Shown here one piece after another: positions 19,819 to 27,312 of a stretch of 61,600 bases of DNA. The DNA lies in contig QKCL01000074.1 in assembly GCA_003246895.1 (NCBI GenBank), positions 1 through 61,600 on the forward strand, given 5' to 3'. Below the pieces are notes generated by a model, which was given only the letters and a program-made list of their open reading frames with translations, had not been told where the DNA came from and ran no database searches. Within the stretch, counting starts at the first letter, position 1. Each line of letters opens with the position of its first letter. This DNA is from Spirochaetota bacterium. Lineage in GTDB: Bacteria; Spirochaetota; UBA4802; UBA5550. The position numbers were made by a program, and so were the translations under genes.

Positions 19819-19847
19819 AAGACCTCTGGTTGTTCAGAGGTCTTTTT
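19819..19847 (+). terminator. rho-independent terminator
   Basis: Stem AAGACCTCT / AGAGGTCTT with an eight-base loop, followed by TTTT. It lies 14 bases after the SH3 lipoprotein gene and, because the stem is flanked by A and T tracts, may also serve the convergent FKBP gene. Confidence 0.88.
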
Positions 19848-19870
19848 TATACATACTGTTTTATCAATAA

Positions 19871-20482
19871 TTAAAGTATTTCCAGAAGTTCAACATCGAA
19901 AAGCAGTACCTCATTAGGCCCTATTGCCTGCCCTGCCCCCTGGGGCCCGTATGCCAGTTCCGAAGGGATTGTAAGTCTGTACTTTGACCCCGCAGTCATG
20001 AGCATGAGAGCCTCAGTCCATCCTGCGATTACCCCGTTTACAGGAAACTGAGTAGGTTCTCCCCTCTTATAGGAGCTGTCAAACTCGGCGCCGTCAATTG
20101 TTTTGCCGCAGTAATGAACCTTCACAACTGAATCCTCCGCAGGCCTTGCTCCTTCTCCTTCATGAATCACTTCATATTGAAGCCCGGAAGGAGTTACAGT
20201 AACGCCTTCCCTTTTTCTGTTCTCGTCAAGGAAGGCCTTCCCGTTTTCAATATTAGCCTCTGCAAGTTTTCTCATTATCTCTGCCTGACCTTTCTGCATC
20301 TTCTGTCCAAAGGATTCAAGGTGCTGGTTAACCTCCTGCACGGACATTTTCAGTTCATTTCCCTCAAGGACATCCCTGATAGCATCAAGGAGAGAAGATA
20401 CATTCAGCTCCTGATTTGTCTGTTTAAGTGAAGCACCAACGTTTGAGCCCACTGCATAGCTTTCAAGTTCAAGTTCTGTCAT
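19871..20482 (-). CDS. fklB: FKBP-type peptidyl-prolyl isomerase, FklB-like
   Basis: 203-residue cis-trans prolyl isomerase, close in length and plan to E. coli FklB (206). Residues 1-95 are the helical dimerisation domain (ESYAVGSNVGASLKQ); 100-203 the FKBP domain with SGLQYEVIHEGEG, VHYCGKTIDGAEFDSS, FPVNGVIAGWTEAL, and the closing YGPQGAG and LLFDVELLEIL. There is no signal peptide, so it should act in the cytoplasm. Standing alone, transcribed opposite to the rnr operon; the 235-base divergent region holds a TTGACA on each strand but no convincing -10. Confidence 0.9.
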   Translation of the reverse strand: MTELELESYAVGSNVGASLKQTNQELNVSSLLDAIRDVLEGNELKMSVQEVNQHLESFGQKMQKGQAEIMRKLAEANIENGKAFLDENRKREGVTVTPSGLQYEVIHEGEGARPAEDSVVKVHYCGKTIDGAEFDSSYKRGEPTQFPVNGVIAGWTEALMLMTAGSKYRLTIPSELAYGPQGAGQAIGPNEVLLFDVELLEIL

Positions 20483-20717
20483 TTTTTACCCGTTTTTATT
20501 AAATTTTAAAAAGTTAACAGCACTTAAGCCGTTAACTTTTCAGTACAGATACCACACTTTTTTAAATAATTGATGTCAATGAATAAATATAATTATATTA
20601 TACCATACTGAACTTCATTACATCTTTTTATGCTCTTATTAAGAAACATTATGGTATTTAATTGACAAATGAATCGGCCGGTGAATTAATCAGATATCAA
20701 TAAACTGGAGAAATGTA

Positions 20718-21035
20718 ATGGAAGTATTGAAGAATATAGCAGAAAAATTCATGAAATATACTGAAATCCTGATTCATAAATCAGAAAAGGCTGCCAAGAA
20801 GGCAAGACTCAAAATGCAGATCAGATGCAAGATATCAGAGATAAAAAAAATACACTGCCAGATCGGCAACCACGTTGTTGACACAATGGATGCTGATTCC
20901 GGGACACAGTTCCTGAAAGATGAAATCCTTTCGTCAAAATATGATGTAATAAAATCAATCCGTGATGAAATCGAACTGCTGAGGGATAAACTTAACTCTG
21001 AAGACGATACATATTTAAAAAATTCCGGTGAATAA
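20718..21035 (+). CDS. small helical protein of unknown function upstream of rnr
   Basis: 105-residue, highly charged, almost wholly alpha-helical protein with a likely coiled coil in its second half (EILSSKYDVIKSIRDEIELLRDKLN). No signal peptide, no family recognised; two Cys (near residues 37 and 47) without a metal-site pattern. GGAG lies nine bases before the ATG. It ends two bases before RNase R starts, so the two are co-transcribed; it may be an RNase R partner, but this rests on position alone. A TTGACA at 20662 may be its -35 box. Confidence 0.7.
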   Translation: MEVLKNIAEKFMKYTEILIHKSEKAAKKARLKMQIRCKISEIKKIHCQIGNHVVDTMDADSGTQFLKDEILSSKYDVIKSIRDEIELLRDKLNSEDDTYLKNSGE

Positions 21036-21037
21036 GA

Positions 21038-23152
21038 ATGTCAATTTCAACGAAAAGAATCCTCGATTTTATTGAAAAATCCAGAAAGCCCTTTGATAAA
21101 AAGACAGTTCTGGATCAGCTCACCGAAAAAAGAACAGAACGTACCGCAAAACATAAAAGAGAACGGAAACAGAAATTCTCCGGCACTTCAGCCAGGGATA
21201 TTGAAAAACTGAACATACTCCTTAATGCTCTCACTGATGCAGGTTTCATCCAACGGGAAAGAAAAAAATATTCGTCAAAGGGAACACTTGAAATACCCGG
21301 CACACTGAAGGTAAACACCAGCGGAGATGCAATAATACAGTACAACACAGATACTGACATTATAATAAAAAGAAAAAACCTGCTCAATGCCCACAACAAT
21401 GACAGGGTAACCTGCAGAATCATTGACTACAAAAACGGATATTTCTACGGAAAGATTACCGATGTAAAAGAAAGAAAAAAAAGCAAATACTGCGGAAGGG
21501 TCACAAGAATCTCAGGCGGATATTATTATATAGCTCTCCTTGATACATCGGCTGATATGGAAGTCTGTGCCCCGGTATACAAAGACGGCCCGGAAAAGGA
21601 CTTCTATGTAATAGTCCGTCTTGCAGATGAAACCGTTTTGGGCAGGGTATTATGTAAAGTCACCGAGTATTTTTCGCCAGATGATGAGGAATTTGATTTC
21701 CCGAGAATCCGTATCAGACACAGTCTTCCCGGTGACTATTCTCCTGAAATAACCGGAGGTGATCCTGAAAGTCTGGTGCATCACTCTGAACTGAAGAACC
21801 GCAAGGACTACTCACGTCTCTTTACAATTACAATTGATGGTGAGTATTCCAAGGATTTTGATGATGCCATATCCATAAAATGCACTGCAACATCAATGAA
21901 ACTCTATGTGCATATTGCCGATGTTTCCGCCTATGTCTATCCGGGGTCAAGACTCGACGAGGAGGCATTCCGCAGGGGGACGAGTTACTATCTTGGGAAC
22001 AGCGTAATCCCCATGCTGCCTGAATCCATTTCAAACTTTGCATGTTCGCTCCGTGCAGGAGAAAAGAAGCTGACAATGACTGCAGAAATTTCATTTGACA
22101 TGAAGGGCAATGTCACTAAATTCGAGGCATTCAGGGGATTCATAAAAGTAAACAAACGGCTTACCTACAAGGATGCGGAAAAGATATTAAACAGAAAACC
22201 TGTTTTCAGGCTTGCAAAGACTCTGCACCAGATGCAGTCCCTTGCAAAAATTTTAAATACAAAAAGATCTTCCCAGGGAAGGCTCGATCTTAACCTCACA
22301 GATGAAGAGATCATATATGACGGCAACAAAGTTAAGGAGATAAGGTTTGCCAAAAGACTCAAGAGCCATACACTCATAGAAGAGTTCATGCTCAGCGCAA
22401 ATGAGTCCGTATCTAAACTCCTTAAGGATATGAAAATTCCCACACTCTACCGTGTCCATGAAGAGATGAGTGAAGAGAAACTCGATATTCTCAAAAAATT
22501 TCTGGTGACAATGGGATACAACATCTCAACCAGAGGCAATACCGGTTCCAACATTCAGAAAATACTCCAGACAGTTTCCGGTAAATCATATGAACAGGTA
22601 ATAAACCTTGTTGTCCTCAAATCCATGATGCAGGCCTATTACGGTCCTGATCCCAAGGGGCATTTCGGCCTTGGATTTGAAGACTATACACACTTCACAT
22701 CCCCAATCAGAAGGTACCCTGACCTTGTCGTACACAGGTGCCTGAAGATGTACCTTGACAGCTCGGACGGTCACTATTCAATGGAACAGCTTATTCTCAT
22801 GGGTGAGAAAACATCAACCATGGAAAGGGTTGCCCAGAAAGCCGAACGGGACATGATAAAAATTAAATCATGCAGACTCATGAAGGATAAAATCGGACAG
22901 GAGTTTGAAGTTATAATCAACGGCTTCACAAAATTCGGAATGTTTGTCACCCTATTGGACATGCCAATTGAGGGGATGATCCCGCTTAAAAACATGTCAG
23001 ACGATTACTACATTCTCAGGGAAGAGCAGTTCTGCGTAGTGGGAGAACGTAGAAACAAAAAATTCAGTCTGGGGGACAAAATCAAGGCCAGGCTTATAAC
23101 AGCTGATATTGATACACTGAGAATAGACTTTGCCCCTGCAGACAGAAGATGA
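21038..23152 (+). CDS. rnr: ribonuclease R
   Basis: 704-residue 3'-to-5' processive exoribonuclease of the RNase II/RNB family, acting on structured RNA in the cytoplasm. N-terminal winged helix (about 1-80), cold-shock domains (about 85-235), RNB catalytic domain (about 250-580) with the metal-binding Asp cluster in TIDGEYSKDFDDAIS, and the HFTSPIRRYPDLVVHR motif. A C-terminal S1 domain (about 610-700, EFEVIINGFTKFGMFVTL) follows. The Lys-rich tail of E. coli RNase R is missing, which is common outside proteobacteria. The stop overlaps the next ATG (ATGA), coupling it to a 3'-phosphoesterase-like gene. Confidence 0.95.
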   Translation: MSISTKRILDFIEKSRKPFDKKTVLDQLTEKRTERTAKHKRERKQKFSGTSARDIEKLNILLNALTDAGFIQRERKKYSSKGTLEIPGTLKVNTSGDAIIQYNTDTDIIIKRKNLLNAHNNDRVTCRIIDYKNGYFYGKITDVKERKKSKYCGRVTRISGGYYYIALLDTSADMEVCAPVYKDGPEKDFYVIVRLADETVLGRVLCKVTEYFSPDDEEFDFPRIRIRHSLPGDYSPEITGGDPESLVHHSELKNRKDYSRLFTITIDGEYSKDFDDAISIKCTATSMKLYVHIADVSAYVYPGSRLDEEAFRRGTSYYLGNSVIPMLPESISNFACSLRAGEKKLTMTAEISFDMKGNVTKFEAFRGFIKVNKRLTYKDAEKILNRKPVFRLAKTLHQMQSLAKILNTKRSSQGRLDLNLTDEEIIYDGNKVKEIRFAKRLKSHTLIEEFMLSANESVSKLLKDMKIPTLYRVHEEMSEEKLDILKKFLVTMGYNISTRGNTGSNIQKILQTVSGKSYEQVINLVVLKSMMQAYYGPDPKGHFGLGFEDYTHFTSPIRRYPDLVVHRCLKMYLDSSDGHYSMEQLILMGEKTSTMERVAQKAERDMIKIKSCRLMKDKIGQEFEVIINGFTKFGMFVTLLDMPIEGMIPLKNMSDDYYILREEQFCVVGERRNKKFSLGDKIKARLITADIDTLRIDFAPADRR

Positions 23153-23496
23153 AATTCACGATAAGCCATCATATTGATTCATGCCCGCACTATGACATCT
23201 TCCTTGAAAGGGAAAACCACCTTGAAACATGGTCAGTCATGGAGGAGAAGTTCCCGGACCTCATGGATGGAGTTCCGGTGGCATGTGCACAGAAATCTCC
23301 CCACAGAAAAATCTACCTCACCTTTCAGGGGGAACTGACAGACGACAGGGGAACACTTACAATAATTGATGAAGGAGAGTATAATACAGAGGACACAGGA
23401 TATCTCCTGCATGGTTTAAAAATGACAGGAAGACTTTTCTTTCTTCTGCCGGATTCAGGTATACCAACAGTAATATTCTCCTGCAATAAACAATAA
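23149..23496 (+). CDS. stand-alone LigD-type 3'-phosphoesterase domain protein
   Basis: 115-residue protein that matches the N-terminal phosphoesterase (PE) module of bacterial DNA ligase D, which removes 3'-phosphates and 3'-ribonucleotides. The family metal and phosphate residues are present with correct spacing: H8, H14 and D16 in HIDSCPHYD, then H52 and Y56 in PHRKIY, followed by the FxGEL and LTIIDEGEYN strands. The usual Arg two residues after the Asp is Phe here (F18), so activity may differ. The ligase and polymerase modules are absent and the length is near a minimal PE domain. It overlaps rnr by four bases, suggesting a role in trimming RNA 3' ends. The fold call is from pattern reading only. 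Confidence 0.72.
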   Translation: MKFTISHHIDSCPHYDIFLERENHLETWSVMEEKFPDLMDGVPVACAQKSPHRKIYLTFQGELTDDRGTLTIIDEGEYNTEDTGYLLHGLKMTGRLFFLLPDSGIPTVIFSCNKQ

Positions 23497-23557
23497 AATT
23501 CAAAAATTCTTTACAAAATGAATATTGAAATGTAAAGAGAATCAACAGGTGGTAACA

Positions 23558-24610
23558 ATGAAAAAAGCATTAATAATAGGATCAACCGGTTTCGGTGGTC
23601 TTGGACTCATAGACATACTGGGAAGACACCCTGAACTTGAAATATCACAGTTAATTGCCATAGACCATGGAAAAAAGATCTCCGAGCTTTATCCACATCT
23701 CGAGGGGAGATGTGACCTTTTGGTCGAAAGCCCTGACAATATCAGATATGATGAAGCCGATATAGCATTCTTTGCTACACCCGACAGGGTTGGAATGGAG
23801 ATTATTGGAGAATTTCACCGAAGAAATATCCCGGTCATTGACTTCAGCGGTGACTTCAGATTCGATAATGAAGAGGACTACAGGGTCTATGCGGAGAACA
23901 AGGGCATGAACAGTCAGCATATGTGCCCTGAACTGCTGAAGGAATCGGTATTCGGCCTGCCGGAAAAAAACCGTGATGAGATAAAAAAATCAAATATAAT
24001 AGGAAATCCCGGATGCTTTGCCATGTCCATGATATGCGGACTGCTTCCTGCAGTTGAGAACAGCATCATATATGATTCACCTGTTATCTGTGACGGAAAA
24101 ACAGGTGTGTCCGGAGCCGGAATAAATCCGGGCCAGGCAAACTCGTACCCGTTAAGGTATGACAATGTAAATGCATACAGGGAAGGACATCATCAGCATC
24201 TCGTTGAAGTTGAAAAAACACTGAACAGATATAAATCTGACAGCAACCTTGATTACAGAATTCTCTTTATTCCACAGATAGTGCCAATCAACCGTGGCAT
24301 AATTACTACTATGTATGCAAAGTTGAAAGAAAACATCAGTCAGAGTAAAATAAATGAAATATACAGTACATTCTATTGTGACTCTCCATTTATCAAGGTT
24401 ACTGATAAATCACCCCAGACTGCTTCAGCACGGGGAACCAATAAATGTATAATAAAAGCCATGGCCGATGAAAGAACAGGGTATCTCTTCATTACATCTG
24501 TCATAGATAACCTCATGAAAGGCCAGTCCGGGAATGCTGTACAGAATGCAAACATCAGACTGGGATTTGAAGAGACTCTCGGACTGGATATGACAACTTT
24601 TTATCCCTAA
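23558..24610 (+). CDS. argC: N-acetyl-gamma-glutamyl-phosphate reductase
   Basis: 350-residue NADPH-dependent enzyme of arginine synthesis, turning N-acetylglutamyl-5-phosphate into the semialdehyde. N-terminal Rossmann motif GSTGFGGLGL (about 8-17), catalytic Cys in GNPGCFAMSM (about 148), catalytic His in EGHHQHLVEVE. ATG at 23558 has AGGTGG six bases upstream; the TTG at 23525 is not needed. No other arginine gene is in the window, so the pathway is dispersed. The 61 bases before it include a TTTACA/TAAAGA pair that could be an own promoter. Confidence 0.93.
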   Translation: MKKALIIGSTGFGGLGLIDILGRHPELEISQLIAIDHGKKISELYPHLEGRCDLLVESPDNIRYDEADIAFFATPDRVGMEIIGEFHRRNIPVIDFSGDFRFDNEEDYRVYAENKGMNSQHMCPELLKESVFGLPEKNRDEIKKSNIIGNPGCFAMSMICGLLPAVENSIIYDSPVICDGKTGVSGAGINPGQANSYPLRYDNVNAYREGHHQHLVEVEKTLNRYKSDSNLDYRILFIPQIVPINRGIITTMYAKLKENISQSKINEIYSTFYCDSPFIKVTDKSPQTASARGTNKCIIKAMADERTGYLFITSVIDNLMKGQSGNAVQNANIRLGFEETLGLDMTTFYP

Positions 24611-24616
24611 TTTGGG

Positions 24617-24647
24617 TTGACATTGGATATTATTTTTAAAATTATAT
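24617..24647 (+). promoter_or_regulatory. possible promoter of ptsI
   Basis: Perfect -35 TTGACA at 24617, then TTATAT at 24642 (19-base spacer) in an AT-rich stretch. The long spacer lowers confidence. Confidence 0.35.
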
Positions 24648-24788
24648 AAGGGAACTTCTATAAATTATATTTTGGATGTTCGACGGTGGACACATATACA
24701 GGTTAAATAATATATAATCACTTGATTTAAATTTAAAACCTGTTTTTAAAAAGTGTTCTAAAAAATACACAAATTACCAGGGTTGGGT

Positions 24789-26537
24789 ATGTCAAAGAGA
24801 ATAAAAAAGGGGATTATTGCTTCTCCGGGTATTAAGATAGGAAAAGCAGCTGTATTTCATGGCAATAATGTCAAGATTCCCAAATACAATATAAGTGACC
24901 GCAATATTGACCAGGAAATTGAAAGATTCAATAACGCACTTGAAAAAACAAGGGATGAGATCTATGAGATTCAGATAAAAATCAGCAACGACTCCTTCAG
25001 CGATCTTGCGGAAATATTCTCAACTCACCTGATGGCTCTGGAAGATCCGATTTTTACGGAAAAAGCCCGTGAAAAGATTAAAACAGAGAAACGCAATGCA
25101 GAGTGGGTCATAAATGACATATCTCTCAACCTGATAAGTACTTTCAGCAAGATTGAAGATGACTATCTGAAAGAAAGAATAATCGACATTTCAGATATAA
25201 ATAAAAGACTCATAGGGCATCTTCAGCAGAAATCCAATACAAATATGTCAAACATAGAAAAGGGTTCTGTAATCTTTGCTTCAGACCTTACTCCATCAGA
25301 AACTGCTGTCATGAACAGAAAAAATGTTCTGGCATTTGTCACTGACCACGGTGGAAAAACTTCGCATACAGCAATTATTGCCCGCTCCATGAACATACCG
25401 GCAATTGTCGGTATGGATGACATAACCTCCTACGTTAAGAACGGCGACATGGTAATTGTCGATGCAGTCCATGGTGAGATTATCATCAATCCGACACAGG
25501 AAGAAATAGAAGAGTATTCAAAGTACGAAAACGACATAATTGAGATCGAAAATGAACTCGAAAAACTGAATACCCTTCCAAGCCAGACCATAGACAATGT
25601 TGAGATTTCAATCTATGGAAACATTGAAATACCTGAAGAGATGGGTGTAATCAAGTCACATGGCGCCCAGGGTATCGGGTTACTAAGGTCTGAATTTCTT
25701 TTCCTTGGCAAAAAACTGCCTGATGAGGAATCACAATTTAAGCAGTATTCAAGCGTTGCTCAATTCTTCGAATCCCTGCCTGTTACAATAAGAACAATAG
25801 ATGTGGGGGGAGACAAGATTGAAGGCTTCACAAAGCTTCACAAGGAACAGAACCCTTTTCTGGGATGCCGTTCAATCCGCTTCAGCCTTAAAAATCCTGA
25901 AATTTTCATCACACAGCTCAAGGCAATACTCAGAGCCAGTGTAAACAACAACATAAATGTAATGTTTCCCATGATATCCACTATTGATGAACTTCTTGAA
26001 GCAAAAAGCCATCTCTATGATGTAATGAAGGAACTTGATGTTTCCGGAATACCCTATAACAAAAAACTAAAAATAGGTATGATGGTAGAGGTACCTTCTG
26101 CAGTAGTGTCCGCAGACATCTTCGCAGACCATGTCGATTTCTTCTCAGTCGGAACAAACGACCTGGTTCAGTATGTTCTGGCAGTTGACAGGGTAAATGA
26201 GAAGGTTGCAGATCTGTACAATCCCGTTGATATTTCCGTACTGAGATACCTGAAGATGATCGCAGACATTGCGAAGAAGAAGAATAAACCGGTTTCCATA
26301 TGCGGGGAGATGGCAGGAGAGCCAAAATATACAATGCTACTTCTTGGACTGGGATACAGGCAGCTTTCAATGAGTTCCAAATACATGTACCAGATCAAAA
26401 GCATAATCAGATCCGTAACTACCAGGGAATGTGAAGAGTTTGCAAACCGCCTTCTAATGATGGCTTCTGCAAGCGAAATTGAACATGAACTTGTTACGTT
26501 CATGTCTGATAAATTTCCGGACCTCATTCTTTCATGA
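24789..26537 (+). CDS. ptsI: PTS enzyme I (phosphoenolpyruvate-protein phosphotransferase)
   Basis: 582-residue enzyme that takes phosphate from PEP and passes it to HPr; cytoplasmic dimer. N-domain begins KKGIIASPGIKIGKA; HPr-binding helices about 40-140; phospho-accepting His in GGKTSHTAIIAR (about 190). C-terminal PEP domain with GIGLLRSEFLF, DVGGDK, NPFLGCRSIR, VEVPSAV and VGTNDLVQYVLAVDR, and the active Cys in VSICGEMAGE. ATG at 24789 fits the family N-terminus better than the TTG at 24783. No HPr or sugar-specific EII gene is nearby, so it serves distant partners or a regulatory PTS. It overlaps the next gene by ATGA. Confidence 0.95.
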   Translation: MSKRIKKGIIASPGIKIGKAAVFHGNNVKIPKYNISDRNIDQEIERFNNALEKTRDEIYEIQIKISNDSFSDLAEIFSTHLMALEDPIFTEKAREKIKTEKRNAEWVINDISLNLISTFSKIEDDYLKERIIDISDINKRLIGHLQQKSNTNMSNIEKGSVIFASDLTPSETAVMNRKNVLAFVTDHGGKTSHTAIIARSMNIPAIVGMDDITSYVKNGDMVIVDAVHGEIIINPTQEEIEEYSKYENDIIEIENELEKLNTLPSQTIDNVEISIYGNIEIPEEMGVIKSHGAQGIGLLRSEFLFLGKKLPDEESQFKQYSSVAQFFESLPVTIRTIDVGGDKIEGFTKLHKEQNPFLGCRSIRFSLKNPEIFITQLKAILRASVNNNINVMFPMISTIDELLEAKSHLYDVMKELDVSGIPYNKKLKIGMMVEVPSAVVSADIFADHVDFFSVGTNDLVQYVLAVDRVNEKVADLYNPVDISVLRYLKMIADIAKKKNKPVSICGEMAGEPKYTMLLLGLGYRQLSMSSKYMYQIKSIIRSVTTRECEEFANRLLMMASASEIEHELVTFMSDKFPDLILS

Positions 26538-27292
26538 AACTCTACAATGAGCTTGCTGAATACTACTTTCAGATAGAATCACAGCATCGTGATATAAAAA
26601 GTGACATAGATCTGATAAGGTCATTCCTGTTCAGAAAAGAATCCCCCACTCTCCTTGATCTGGGATGCGGTACCGGGGAACATCTGAACGCACTGAAAAA
26701 ATACGGAATAAAATGCACAGGAATAGACAACAGCAAGTCAATGCTTCAGGTTGCACAGAAACGCTTTCCCGAAGGAATCATTTTTGAATACGGTGATCTG
26801 CGCGATTTTGATTACTACAGCAGATTTGACATTGTTGTCTCCCTTTTCGGTTCCATGGATTACATGATAGATGATGACGATGTGGACAAACTATTCTGGA
26901 ACACCTGGAGATCAATGAAAGCGGACGGTTACGGAATTTTTGAAATCTGGAACTCAGAACCTGTAAAAAAAATTAAACATAAACCTCTTTCAGCCGTTTC
27001 TAAAATTCTCTACAACGGGGCATTTATTGAGCGGCACAGGGGATTTCAGCTGGTCGAAAACGATGAACACAGAACAGTTGTAAAAGTTGATTACAGATAC
27101 AACCTCCAGAAAGGGAACGAACTGATAAGCCTTGAAGACACACATGAAATGAGAGCATTCAGCTACAGTGAAATTACATCTTTTCTTACAGGCAATGGAT
27201 TCAAAATAAAGGAAATCTATGCGAATTCCCAGCTTGAACCCTATAATGCAAATTCAAACAAGATGCTTGTAATATTTAAAAAGGAGCTTTAA
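26534..27292 (+). CDS. SAM-dependent class I methyltransferase
   Basis: 252-residue Rossmann-fold methyltransferase. Motif I LLDLGCGTGEHL (about 37-48), acidic end of strand 2 in GIDNSKSML, motif around YGDLRDFDY, then FDIVVSLFGSMDYM. Substrate not evident; the size and build suggest a small-molecule enzyme of the UbiE/Methyltransf_25 type. The start overlaps ptsI (ATGA), so it is expressed with enzyme I; the link may be only transcriptional. It is followed by a strong terminator. Confidence 0.85.
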   Translation: MKLYNELAEYYFQIESQHRDIKSDIDLIRSFLFRKESPTLLDLGCGTGEHLNALKKYGIKCTGIDNSKSMLQVAQKRFPEGIIFEYGDLRDFDYYSRFDIVVSLFGSMDYMIDDDDVDKLFWNTWRSMKADGYGIFEIWNSEPVKKIKHKPLSAVSKILYNGAFIERHRGFQLVENDEHRTVVKVDYRYNLQKGNELISLEDTHEMRAFSYSEITSFLTGNGFKIKEIYANSQLEPYNANSNKMLVIFKKEL

Positions 27293-27304
27293 AAGCTCCT
27301 TTTC
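27281..27304 (+). terminator. rho-independent terminator, bidirectional
   Basis: Stem AAGGAGCTTT / AAAGCTCCTT, almost a perfect palindrome, followed by TTTTC and a second T run. The stem begins within the last codons of the methyltransferase gene and also ends the convergent lon gene. Confidence 0.85.
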
Positions 27305-27312
27305 TTTTTGTA

